Shown: one piece after another, positions 26,256 to 39,963 of the stretch
Position numbering within the stretch: position 1 is the first letter of the stretch
How the letters are laid out: every line of letters begins with the position of its first letter
Assembly (NCBI GenBank): GCA_012295275.1
Contig: CM022671.1
Span: 29,320,750-29,384,749, forward strand
Origin: Chrysomallon squamiferum
Lineage: Eukaryota > Mollusca > Gastropoda > Neomphalida > Peltospiridae
Length of the DNA stretch: 64,000 nt
Reading direction: 5' to 3'
Program-made: the position numbers and the translations under genes
The notes under the pieces: model-generated
Told to the model about the DNA's origin: nothing
What the model saw: only the letters and a program-made list of their open reading frames with translations
The model's database searches: none

Positions 26256-26834
26256 ATGTGTGATGTTACTAAATCAACATTTGATGCTTATTTTCCAACA
26301 ATTATAACTGCAATAAAAAGTGCTGAATTTGTTGGTAAACATAATTTCTACTTTCATTTTGTTTTTGAAAGCCATGAGGTACCATTCATGAGTCAGAAAA
26401 ATAATTTTAAAATAATAATAATAATAAGAAGAAGAAGAAAGAAAGAAAGAAATGGAAAAAATAGAAGCAAAAAAAGAAGAAAAAGATATACATGAAATTT
26501 AAAAGAAAAAATAGTAAGAGTGGAAATAAATAAATATTTATAAGTTGAAAGTCATGATTATAAAAGTTTAATAATTGGAAATATGTAACTTTAATTTTAA
26601 TAAATTTTTAGACTGATAACAGACCAGAAGCTATGCCATCTTTATACATTTAACAATGATACTTCCATTTAATAAAACAGTTAATATTTATTTGTTAAAC
26701 AGAAATAATTTTAAAATGCATAATCTTTTTCAGCCATTGATACTGAATTTACAGGATTGCATTTAGATGAAGGAAGTAATCCAAGGTTGGTGTGATAAAA
26801 TGTACTGGCCAGAAATTTAAACATTTATCCATCG

Positions 26835-26870
<36 letters not shown>

Positions 26871-29800
26871 TAAACTTTTGTTTATTTTACTGGCCAAGAA
26901 TTTAAACATTTATCCATTTATATATTTATTTATTTAATTATTATTTTTTTATTATTATTATTTATTTATTTTTTTTTTTTTTTGCTCCACAATTGGTTTC
27001 TGTACTTCTCTGTCTTTATTCTAATTTCAGCCTCTTTGATGGAAGTGAAGAACGCTATAAAAAACTGAAGAAAAGTGTAACACAGTTTCTAGTTTGCCAA
27101 ATAGGTATACATACACAATAAATATGTTTTTCATAGTACTGCTAAAGTTGTTATCATAAATAAAATAAAATAATATAATAATTTAAGAAGTATGAAAATG
27201 GAAGAAAGTTTGGAGAGTAAGGCGTCTGTTAGTTTAAAAAAAAAAAAAGGAAAATTCCTAATTATTTTAAAAACATACCAGTAATTTCTTTTACAAAGTT
27301 TCATTGTAAACATTGTAAAAAAAAAAACATGTTAATTTAAGATAGGAAAAAAAAAGAGTATTGTGTAAAAGGAAAAATTACAACAATTACAAGAAATAAT
27401 TTACATACAAAGATGCACACACAGACACACACACATACTTATACACATACTTATTTATTCATGCATGTATACAATGAGAAAATGAAATGTTATGGTTTTC
27501 AGATGCTTTCCTAAATTTACAATCATTTAAATGTTTACTGGTCCCTTGAATATATTTGGATTATTACTTTTCAGGCTTATCTGCCTTTGTCAGAGATGCA
27601 GATGATGGGTATTTGCATTTATTATTTTCTTTAATTAGCATTCTACTATAATAATAATAATAAGAGTGATAGATTGAATTGAATTAGTCTGTGAGATCTC
27701 TACTTGTTACAGGAGGGTTTATTAAAATAAATTAATTATATTTGCTTTATTAGAAATTTAAATTTGATTAATTTGTAAATTTTTATTATACATTTAAAAT
27801 TAATTAATTATATTTGTTTGCTTTCATGGAAAATTCAAAAATAATTATATTTGTTTCTTTGTAAATTTCAAATCTTTTATATTTGGTTTTTTTTGTAATT
27901 ATTATTATTATTATTTTTTTTTAAAAATAGGTATTTGGCATACAGTTTTAATTTCCCTCTGTTTCCTACATCATTTGATCCTGTTGATGTTAGGTTTCAG
28001 TGCCAGGTAAAACACGTGTAATGCTTATTTACACAGATTGCATTTTCACTGCATATCTCTTCACATTTTCACATAATTTTAAAAATAAACCAACACATAC
28101 ACACATATAAACAAATACACATATAGATGCAAATAAAATGTACATATTTTTGTACAGGAAGTCACAGTAACATACAAGTTTTCATTCATGCTGTCATCAC
28201 TGTAAAAAGAAGTTCCACATCACTTCACTAGACCATTTAGAAGTATGATTACTTGATGAAAAAATACCTGTTAAAATTTTGAGTTCTCCCCCTTTCTGAA
28301 AACTTTTGGCATTCATTTGTGGGTAATCTTTAAAAATAATAATATCTGACTTCTTTTTAGCTGAAATGATAATATTACAAATAGAAATTGCAGTGAAAAC
28401 TATCACAATGTCTGTTTGGATAATTTCTCCTTTTATATAATTATTTCTGTTTTTCAAATCCATGAATCATTTTTTTTTTTTTTTTTAAATTTTTTTCAGG
28501 CATCGTGTTTTAAATTTCTGTGCAAGTATGGGTTTGATTTTCAGAAGGTAAGCACAGCCTCAGTGAAGTTATATCTCTTTAAAGTAACTCATCTGTCAAA
28601 CTCTCTTTTTGGACTTGAGAATTTTGTTTTGTATTGTTAATATGAACATTAGTTACTGCTTTTGTTGTTATTGTTGTTCTTCTTTTTCACATATTGAATG
28701 AATACTTGGGATCTGTAATGGTTTGTGATTTTTTAGAACTGTGGTTATTTGTTAATAACTGAATTTAGGGATTTGTTAGTGTTTATTTTTTATATTTGTC
28801 TGTGCATATGTATTTGTATATTTTAATACGAATATTTATTATGTATTTGATTATGAATGTTTGTTTTTTGCTCTTTTTAATCAACAAGTTTGTGTATAAA
28901 GGCATCTCCTTCATGAATGAAACTCAGGAACAGCTTTTACGAGAGCACTTGAAATCCAATGCCATATTTATTGGTCTTAAGAGGTAAAGATGTCATAAAC
29001 TGATTATTACTTTTACATTTTCTTTCTCTTTTTACTTTAAACAATTATTTTTTTTATTTTGTGCCAGTGTGTATCTGTGATGTTCAAATGGAACAAAAAT
29101 ATAATATTTACTCTTTTTTTATTTATCTTTTATATAATATTAATTAATTCTGAAAGAAATAGTTTTTAAAAATTTCTTAAAATATTTAAAAAAACTGAAT
29201 TTGTTTGTGTCATCAGAGATGCAGATGAAGATTTGCTTCAAGAAATTTGTTCACAGGTGGCATCATGGTTTATTTCCAGCAAGATGGGTGACACTCATAC
29301 AGTTCAGTGTGAAAAAGGTAACCTGGCATCTAGAGAATAAAAAAGACATTTTAGTATCAGTGTTGTTGGAAACATTATCCAATAATTAATCTTAAGAAGG
29401 TGTTATTTCCTTTGAAAACTTTCATACATTAGAATTCATATGTTTTAAGCTTTTTGTATTAGTTTATTAATTTTTTATTTGGAAAGAAATTTGTATAATT
29501 TAAAAACTTATTATCAAAAAGCACATTTTTAAGTTAAATTCTTTTTAAGTAAAGTGATAGATTTTACTTAATAAAGGTATTTAATCTTACAGACATTTTG
29601 TTTTACATCCATTTCATTACTGTGGTCAGGGTTGTGATAGGTGTTTTTTTTTCTGACATGTAATTTATGCTTCACTTTTTATTTTATTTTTAATTTGCTT
29701 TTTTTATTTCAGAATTTCACACCGAAGAGACTACTTACTTCATTCATTCCGAAATCCGAAATCGATTTCCAACAGTTTGGACTAAAACTGACCCGTTTGG

Positions 29801-32800
29801 AAAGGTTTTTAATTTTGCCTGACAGTTCTAAAAAAAATACATTATTTAAACAAATTAATAAAATTAATATATTAAGATTAAAGCTATTTTTCCAATTAGT
29901 CTTTTCATAATCAAGAGTAAATAACTGTAGGTTTTTTTTTTATGCTTTATGCAAAGACTGAAATTTGTGCTGGCTCATTCTAAACCATTTTAGTTTTTTT
30001 TATTGTTTTTATTTTTTATTTTTCTTCTTTTCAACAAAACTTTATTTAGTATTGTTTACAGTCATTTTCATCAGCTATTAACTTACTGATATTTGTTCAG
30101 TAAATATGTGGCGGCAAAGGATGATAACCAGTCAGATGTAATTTTGAGTTCCAGCCTATTAATATAGTCCAATATATGAACAGATCCATTGTTTTTTTGC
30201 CATGTATAGTTTTGAAAACATCTTAACTTTCATGTCTATATGTTTTTTCCTGAAATCAATCAATAAAAAATGTTCTTTGTGTCATTGTGTGATCTGTCAG
30301 AATCTTAATTAACAAAACTATGCTAAAACTATGCACTTATTTTGCCAAAATTCATCTAAGATCTCTAGCATCGCATGTCACTGATCTGTAGAATATGGTT
30401 TATTTCATTCCATCAAATCCTGAATTTTGATCAATTTTCACCATGTGACTCATTATCCCATGCTGCCACACACATTATTAAGTAATAAGTTTTATTTTGA
30501 AATGTTTAGATAGTTGTTGAAAGAATCAGTGCAGAGATGAGGAAAACTTTGGAAGAAGACAGCAAAGAATCTCAAACACAGCAGCAAGAAAAGTAAATTT
30601 ATTTTGTGATTGTTTCAAAGTGGGTTGTAATAATGTGTTAAAAATTCTATCTGAGGCTTGGTGGGTTTTAGAATCTATCCACCTAAGTGCACCCATTAAA
30701 TGTTTTTTTAATTTTTTTTTTTTATAAAGATTCTTTGCTGTTCGCTAATACTTCAGACTGTTTCATGAATATTAATGATGTGTTGCTTTTCTTATTTGAA
30801 TAATATTTTAAAATTGTTGTTTTTTATTATTATTATTTTTTAAAATATAATGTTCTTGATTTTGGGGTTTTTTTTGTTAGTGGATTGTTTGTTTTTGTTT
30901 TGTCTCTTTTTCTTCATGCAGTATCCCACTACCCATGATGTCATTAACATGGATTTGTTGGGGGTTTTGTTGTTTGTTTGTTTGTTTTGGTTTTGTTTTT
31001 TTGGGTGTGAGGGCCATTTATCAAAATTAGGCTAATGGCAGAAAATTACTCAAAAAGAGAAAATTTGTATCTCATTTAAAATAGTTATTAAAAATGTATT
31101 TCAGAAAACAAGATAAAAGGGTTTCCACTGTCCTTATCTAAGTGACCCATAGCCATATGACCAGTGCCATAATAACCATGAGTAAAATCTGTCAAATGCA
31201 TCTTTCTTCATTCTTTTCATGAAAGGATCTACATAATAAAATGTTTTTATTTTTAATCTTGAAATATATAAAAAATAAAATAACTTTTCTCTGTTTCAGG
31301 CTAATCAACACCATGCTAGGTTTCACTCTAGTCTTCCGAGAAATTGTACAGAGTAAGAAGGTAATTTAAATGAACTAACTTGTGTACACGTGGTGTAAAT
31401 GATTTTATCTATCAACTGAGAGGGCAGGTTTATTTTGACTGAGAAAGGTCTGAGTCTGGATGTATATAAACATAATGAACGTAGCTCGTTATCTGAAGTA
31501 TATTGTAATTTGGGAAATATGGGAAAAGTAAATTAAAGGTGACGTTGTTACTGTTTACTATTGATTGCCTGTCTTTATCTGAATTTTTATATTAAGAAAA
31601 ATGGAGGACATTGTTAATAGAAATAATTCAAAAGATAAAAAAAAAGAAAAAAGATACATAGTGTCTATTTAGTTCACTTATTTTGTAACATATCTGTTAT
31701 TTATATAATTATTATCAAAAATTGGAAAAGTAATTGAATTTATTTTATTGATGTTGTTTATATATTTCAATAAGATACATTAGGACATTTTATTTTTTTC
31801 TTGGTAGATTTAGGTTTATGAAAACGTTTAAATAGTTTCCTTGATGCTTGACTTTTACATTTTGTCTTTGTCTTCATATTGCAGTGAGTAACTGAGGCAG
31901 TTTTCTTTTAAATTTGTTTCAGATTCTCGTAGGTCACAACATGTTGATGGATCTGATGTTTATACATGAAAAGTTTTTTAAACCACTGCCAGGTATTTGT
32001 TTAATTTATTATCATTATTATTACTACTACGACTGTAGTACTATCATTTGTATTACTTTTATTACTGCTATTATTGCCATTACTACTACTACTACTACCA
32101 CCACCATCACCACCACCATCAGACCTTGACTTTTTTCACTGGTAGTTCACAGGGCTCCCATATTATAAAATGCAGTAGCCCCATAAAAATTGTTAAAAAT
32201 AAGACTAAAAAGAAAAATTAAAAATAATAAAAACAATTATTTATAATTAAATACACTTTTATCATGAGCACCGAAAGATTAAAATTACACAAAATGTTTA
32301 GCTCATTTTAAAACAGTTTTTGTTTGTGTCATATCTTTTGAAAACTACAAAGAAAACAGCAAATATACTCTTTTATTTCTACAATCATATTGTGCAGTCA
32401 CCATTTAACAGTTAATACAATTATGCCAACTTACGTCAAGTGAGAGCAGATGTATGAACGGTGGAATTTCAGACATGGATCAAAGAAATGTGTTGAAAAC
32501 TGGACTGGTGAACTATGTGAATCAGGATTCTGGTATCTTGGGGTCTATACCAGAGAGCTAAATACTCCAGACTACCACTAAGGTTGAGCCCTGTCTACCA
32601 TTACCACTACTATTACTACTACTACTACTACTACTACTACTAATACTAACACTACTACTACTACAGAATTAATTGGACTAAAAATAAAAATCATATTTAA
32701 AAATTAATTAAGTAAGTAAGTACCTTCTTGTAATAAAATCACACGTTATGAGTATTAAAATTGTTTGTAATTATTAAGTTCAGTTAATTTGATATCAACA

Positions 32801-33442
32801 TGAAAATAATGCTTTCAAGTGTCATGAAAATAAAATTACTGAAACTTTCAATTAAATTTACCATAATTTATATTTTATTTTCTCTTTCATTTTTTCTTTC
32901 TTTCTTTATCTTTATTTTATTTTTCTTTCTTTTCACACAGAAAAGTATACTGATTTCAAGAAGAACATACACAAACTGTTTCCCATAGTTTTTGACACAA
33001 AACACATCTGCTTTTGTGTGAAAAAGGTAAATAACTAAATATGGAAATGGACAGTAAAAATTTGAGGGTTGGGAACAAGCTACACATTAAGTCTATACAC
33101 TGGTCATTAGGAGAAAACTGAATGTTTATTTATCACCCATAGCACATTTAATCAGTTATTACATATCAAATGTACATATTTCATAAAATGAAGACTATAA
33201 GAAGAAACTCACAATCTGTCTCTGTATTACTGTGTTAAATTATCAGTGCCACCATACCATAGCCTCTAATAACTAATTCTCCTACACAATGGCTGGAGTG
33301 GCAAATATAATTGTGTAAATATTTGTAAAACCCCCCTAAAACGCCCATTTATATCAAAATCCTCATAAACAAGTTAAATCCCCAAATTTAACATTTTAGA
33401 CTTCTTATATAAAGGTCTAATTTTATTGTTATCTATTTATAA

Positions 33443-33478
<36 letters not shown>

Positions 33479-36400
33479 GCAATTTGAAGAGAGCAAGATT
33501 TTATACTACAACTCTCTTGGAGAATTGTATCATTCTCTTGACAGGTGAGTTGACTTATCTGTAATGTAGTTTTTTACTGGAATAAATATTATTATAATAT
33601 AATAACATATATTATTATCTTATGTTATGTTATGTTACGCTATGTTACACTGTATTGCATTATATTATATGTTGAATAATTGTTCACTAAATTAATAGTT
33701 AATAATTAAAAACAAGCAAAATGGTAAACACTTCATTATTTCTGAAAATTTTATGTAAGTCAATGGTGTCAAAAAAACCACCTCCAAAATCTACAGTTAT
33801 TCTGTTTTTATTTATTTCTAGTCCCGAAGGCAAACATTTTGTTTTGGGTCAGCCTCATATTGTTCATGCACCAGCATTTCTGAGATACCGTAAGTTTTTA
33901 TTTTTAATTAATAAGTTGTTTTGGGTTTTTTTATCATTCTACAAAACAAAATTATTAATACTGTTCACTAAGGTAACCAAAAAAAAAAAGTTTAATGATA
34001 CTTCAGCAGTTATGTTATGTTTGATCACAGGAAGATAAAGCCTTAAATACATTCTGCTTGCTTCCAAGTTGTTTTATTTGTATTCTGCCATCCAGTTAAT
34101 AACAAAATTTCCCAATAATACAATATAAAGTTTTAAAATATCAGCTATTCGTCTTTACTCTCTACAAACAGTTACAGATTAATTTATTCTCAGGTTTTTT
34201 AAGTGTTGTCAGAGAAAATCGGTTCTGATATGAAAACAATATTTTGTTTATTATAATTTTATTTCCAAAAGGTCAGATTAAAAATATTTTATAAATTAAA
34301 TTTTAAAATATATTTTCAGAAGAGAGCCAAGCTGCTCATGAAGCTGGATATGATGCTTACCAGTGTGGATATAGTATGTATTTTAATAAACATCTCCTTT
34401 AATTATTAATTATAGAACTAATGTTAGCAAAATTAGTATTTTCTTACGAAATTAAAGAACTGTAAAAAATTTAATAGTAAACAGTTATACTCTTTCATTT
34501 TTTTTTTTAAACTTACATTTTACTTTAAAAAGTTTAGATATGTTTCAGTTTTCAATACATTCTTGCTATATGATTAATCTAAATTTTAAATGTCTTTATT
34601 ATTATTATTTTTTAACTTATTTTATTTTTTTAAATTTATTTATATTTATTCATTTATTTATTTATTTTTATTTTTATTTATTTATTTTTTTTTTTTTCTT
34701 TTCTTTCACAAATGTTTTAAAAGTTATTTTATAATTTTATTCAGTTTTCCTTCGGGTTGCACATCTAGTCACCTTCAAAGACAGGAAGTAAGTCAGTATT
34801 TTTTCTTTTGTTTGATTTTATAGAGGAAAACAAAAATCATATTGGAATTTCTTAGGTATCTATTAAATATGTTATTGCAAACACAAAGAAATTTTAATTA
34901 TATATATTTCATAATTATACCTAACCATATTAAAAATTTTCTATTAAAATGATGTGTTTTAGCTATTAACTCAGTTTTCTTGATTTTTCTCAATTTTGGA
35001 TAATAATACTGAATTTGTGGACAAAAAACTGACTGTACCCTTTTGGAGTGTTTTTTTTTCAGCCACTGCATTTAGTTTGTGTTTTTCTGTCTCAACAAAA
35101 TGCATATTATAAGTGCTTTTCAGCAGTTACTATTCAAAGATTTTGTTATCTGTTAAAAATAATAATAATAACAATGAAATTCACTTGGATGTTTATCTAT
35201 TTTACCTCTCTACTGTAAACAGTAAAAGTCAAAATAGAATTTCTCTCTGAGTTCATTTAAAAAATATACCAAATGTTTGACATGTAAAAATATTCATAAA
35301 TCAGTGTTATTGAACAATGTTCAGCATAATTCTTTAACTAGTCTTTTTTGTGCATTCTTCATTTTTAATATTTGTATGTTAAAATACTTAAATATTTAGT
35401 AGTCGAAAATGGGTGAAAGATTTCCACAGTGATATTAAACTCCATAATCAGTCAGTCATTATTTCATTCATACATTTATATAAGTGATGATCAAAACTTT
35501 TATTTAGATTTTCATCCTTTTTATCTTCAGGTATTTTTTTTTTTTTTTTTTTTTTTTTCTTTTTTTTTTCCACTGTTTTCTTTTATTAAATTATCTCAAG
35601 ATTGATTCAGCTATTTTTGATTTTGATGCACTAATAAATACCGTTTTTTTTCTTTCTTGCAGATCACTAAATGTTGCACCTTGTTCTTTTAGTGTGTACA
35701 TGAAATATTTGTCTGAGTTTGTAAACAAAGTAAACATAATCAGGGCAGCACTAGAATACATTGTAAGTAACAGTGAACTACACAGTAAACTTCAGTTAGT
35801 CATTTACAGACTTGAAGAATGAAATCCACTTGTATTTAAATTTCTGTTATGAAAAGAAATTTAGTATAGATTTGTTTTTCATTCATGTTTTCAGAATACT
35901 AGTTTCTTATATATCTGTTTAAGATATTTTATTTTTCATTTACTTACTTGCTATTATGATTAAGGTTATTATTTTACAAAATAAATCCATGAAAACATGT
36001 TTATTTAGTATTAAGTTAAAATTATTAATATTTATTTTTTAATTTATTTGTTTTTGCCACAAAATAACACATCTCACCTAATTTAAGAATTTAGATGCAG
36101 CAGACCCACCTTCTACAAGGCCACAACTTTTATACGTAACAACAAGGAAACATGGTTACTCTCTCAAAACTGAACAGGTAAATGAATACATCTATAAATT
36201 TTTGTTTTCCGATTTTCTCTGTCTCTCTCTTTCTACCTCTCTCTGTGTATGAGTCTTTGTATGTCTGTATTTGGGTGAATGAAGTTCACTCTTAACAATC
36301 TGAGCTAGCACAATGAAATTAGTTTATATTATTCTGGAGTTTAAAAATTTGTATTTTTATTTATTTGTATAGAACAGTTAAGTTGTTACTATAAAATATA

Positions 36401-37539
36401 TATCCATTTGTTACTTACAAAGCCAGTCAAGCATATTCATAAAGTAACTTTCTTATTGGAATGTGTAATTTATATTTTAATGTAAAATCAATCAGTAACT
36501 TCAAGAACGTTACAATTTTGACATCTAAGATTAAATATTAAGATTTAAAAAATAAATTTGGTTGATAAAAAAATGGGGTCTGTATTCTTTTGCAGTTAGC
36601 TTTGTGGTTTTCAAAATATGGAACAGTTGATGTTCGGCTTCAAGGAAAACACAAAGCCATGGTGGCCACTACCAACTTTGCAAGGTTGTTTTTTTGTGTA
36701 TATTTGTATATACCCTTGCATCCTAGCCTGTTATCTCTTTTTTATATGTTTTAAAATTTACTGCATCAAATTTTGATTATAAAAAATAATGAGGAAACAT
36801 TTATGTTAGGTATTTTATGTTTTTAATATTAATTTTGTGCTAGTGGAATTTTTATTTTATTTCTTTTTTAATAACTTAAACAATACAACAGGTTTAACTG
36901 TTTTAGGATTACAGAGAAATGGTCGACTTTCCCATTACAGTTCTTGAATGTTTCATTAAATTCTGTTCCAGTGCAAGAGATATTCTGAGATCTTTTCGAA
37001 ATCACGACAGAATCCGAGTGGTCTATTACAACATGTGGAAACACTCTCCAGTAGTTCGTGGATTAATGTGGTTTGTTTATTATTTTATCACCTTTTGCCT
37101 TTTTTTATTATTAACAAATTCTACTTATTTTGTGGTTCAGTAATCTTGTTCTTCTAGATTTTAGTTTCAAAATGAAAATGTATCACTGAATTATAACTAA
37201 ATATCTGTTATTTAATAAAAACTGTTCTTATTAACATTTGTAGTAACAGTAGTTCTAACAGCAGTAGTATCACAAAACTGTAATTTTTGGCCACACAATA
37301 ATACATGTTATATATATATAACAACTGACAGTTCCTAAACAAAAGTTACTTTTTATATCACGTTTCAACATTTAATAATCATTACTAACTTAAACTGAAC
37401 TAATATAACTGAATCATTGATGAACAGGTTTTCATTTACATTTTATTTTATTTTTTATTTTTTATTTTTTAGGATGGGTGTGGCAGCTTCTGCAAGTGTT
37501 TGTCTGTGGATTTTGTTATCTACTAAAAAGAAAAGTTAA
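26256..37539 (+). CDS. PNLDC1: PNLDC1, PARN-like piRNA 3'-end trimming exonuclease
   Basis: Twenty-two exons in phase: 26256-26334, 26734-26785, 27031-27104, 27575-27608, 27931-28006, 28500-28547, 28889-28983, 29217-29317, 29713-29804, 30510-30592, 31300-31360, 31923-31992, 32941-33026, 33480-33544, 33822-33889, 34320-34373, 34745-34787, 35663-35762, 36088-36177, 36596-36684, 36972-37070, 37473-37539; 541 aa, close to vertebrate PNLDC1. It is a CAF1/DEDDh deadenylase-fold 3'-5' exonuclease. All catalytic residues are visible: D29 and E31 (AIDTEFTGL), D275 (VGHNMLMDL), and H368 with D373 (HEAGYDAYQ). A hydrophobic segment at about 521-536 followed by a KKKS tail matches the C-terminal anchor that places PNLDC1/Trimmer on the mitochondrial surface, where it trims pre-piRNA 3' ends. 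That anchor argues against PARN, which is soluble. The gene appears intact. Confidence 0.93.
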
Positions 37540-37771
37540 GACTGGAAAGATTCATTGATGATAATTGCTCATATATGAATTACACCTTAATGATTATTTA
37601 AGTGCAATAATGACAATGTAGATGTATATATATGGTGCATGCTTGGAGACAATACAGACTATTTTGAATAATTTTGAATTAGCACATATTATTTTTTTTT
37701 CAAGATTTTCTTTATTTCCTTTTTTTAATGGAAGTGAAAAAAAAATATTAACAGAATGAATTCTTTTTTTC

Positions 37772-37777
37772 AATAAA
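37772..37777 (+). terminator. Probable PNLDC1 poly(A) signal
   Basis: AATAAA about 230 bp after the PNLDC1 stop, followed within 30 bp by a G/T-rich stretch (gagttgggttttctgg) typical of a downstream element. Confidence 0.5.
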
Positions 37778-39239
37778 AAATATATTACGAGTTGGGTTTT
37801 CTGGTATTTTTTTATGACATGAATAAAACAAATTGTTCATAATGATTGTATATTGATTGGTTTTTCAATATCTAACAATTCTTTTGAAATGCAATTTGAA
37901 GTTTAGTATGTGACTATCACTGATTGTATGTACAGTACATATATACTATTTTTTTTTTATAACTTTGTTAATATATTAGTAAATATTTACATACAGAAGA
38001 CAGCAAGACTGTCTATGATGAAATAATACCAACCTTCAAAATATTTTAACAAGTAAAATAGAACTGGAAAAAGGAATGCACACAATTCTCTATCTTGTTC
38101 ATATATATATTTTTTAAATGTTTATACATACTTTTATATATTTTTTTGGCTCTGATAAATGTTTAATACCTTAATTTAATACTACTCAATATGGGCAAAT
38201 TAAATTAATATCTGGAAAAAAAATAAAACAACATTTTACAAGATACATTTTTAATGTACAACACTAATTTTCATAAGACAGGAAGCTACAAAACTGGACA
38301 GATATTTGCATAGTTTGACGTAAAAAGGACTGCACATGAATACATAATTTTGAAAATACAACAAAAACAACAGAAAAAAACCCATTAATGGATGAATAAT
38401 GAAAATGTTTGCAATAATAATTAATAATTAATGATTGAAATTTTCTCAAGTTTATATGATATTTCACAAACCTTTATTAACATGTTAAAAAATAATAAGA
38501 TTAGTCAATTATTTTGAATGATGATGAGCTGGAAAATTAAATTAACCAAAGGTTTTGTCAGTTCATTGATGCCATATTCAGATCATTTCTTTGTTGTATG
38601 TTGTATCTCATTTTATGAAAATAACCATGTTAACATTTCTGGGACTTTGCTCAGCAACTTGGACAACAATACATTATTATACATGTTTTACTATTCAAAA
38701 AGAAAAAAAGTAGTAATAAACAAAGAATTTGAGCAAAATGTCTGACATTAAAACATAAATCCACTCTTTACAGAAAAAAATATTACAAAACATTTAACAA
38801 ATAATATGTATATATTTTGGGTTTTTTCACTAATACATATTCGGTAAGTATCAAAAACTAATACATCTAACATTCTAGTACATGTAATAATATATAAAAT
38901 ATGTGCGTATAGTATTAGATCATATGAATTCTTTTTTATGCATAATTAAGTCGAATTAATTTTGTTTTCACCCATATCTCATACTCAGATAATCCATACT
39001 TGTTACTGTCAAACCTTCAGCAAAATGTTTCAAAATTCCAGCACCAATAATATTAAAAACTTGGTACTTACAAGTAAACATTTAAAAAAGTTACAATTAC
39101 ATGGTATGAATCTCTGTACATTGAACTGGTTTTATAAAACTAACTTTTGTAAATAACATTTTTGAAAAAAATTATGCAAATGTTTTATATGATTTATTCT
39201 CATGAAGGGCAATTATTTTATTATTTTCATTTATTTTAT

Positions 39240-39270
<31 letters not shown>

Positions 39271-39735
39271 CTGAATTATATATTATATATATATATATAT
39301 TTTTTTTTTTTTGTTGACGTTTTAAAATATTTGCTTATTAGAAATCTACAAAATAAACAAAATAAAATCCAAATGATATGTGATTGTGATTCACTTAAAT
39401 AGAATGATGCTGATTTAAAATGAAGTTTATGCAACTTATGATTTTTTTTATCAAAGGCCATTACACATGCTTTTCAGGGTACATATAAAAAGATATTTTG
39501 CTGCTAGTGAAAAAGGAGTAGCTTTGCTGTGTGGCAGTAGAAAATCTCCTCTCTTACGACATTCCTTTACAATGAGCATGACACTGTCCATCAAGGATTA
39601 AAAATACACTGAGGGTTATGTTGTAAAAAATATTCATTCCTTACTTCGCTGTCTGCTAGGGCAATGAAAAGCTAAATTTCAGCTGAGTTAGTTTCGGAGA
39701 GATAACGTGGAGATGTAAATTAGTTTTTGGAAACG
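37778..39735. other. Intergenic, convergent 3' ends of PNLDC1 and SGF29
   Basis: AT-rich DNA with a (TA)n array near 39243-39302 and T runs. PNLDC1 (plus) and SGF29 (minus) converge here, so part must be SGF29 3' UTR. Open frames present are short and show no recognised protein. Confidence 0.5.
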
Positions 39736-39932
39736 TTATCTTTTCTTGTCTTCTTTGCACACAATGACGTACCTCTGAGCCACCATCAGTGGTGGAGAGT
39801 AGCCATCAGGGTATGACGTGTCTTCAAACAGCACAGAATAGTCATCTTGTGGCTGGAAGTCAGAGGAAATCAAAATATTAACGAATTTCCACATCTTCAT
39901 AAGCTGCACAGTAAACGTTAATAAAGAAAAGG

Positions 39933-39963
<31 letters not shown>

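Noticed and set aside
26256-37539. PARN instead of PNLDC1
   Set aside because: The C-terminal membrane anchor and 541-aa length fit PNLDC1; PARN is soluble and longer, with R3H and RRM parts.
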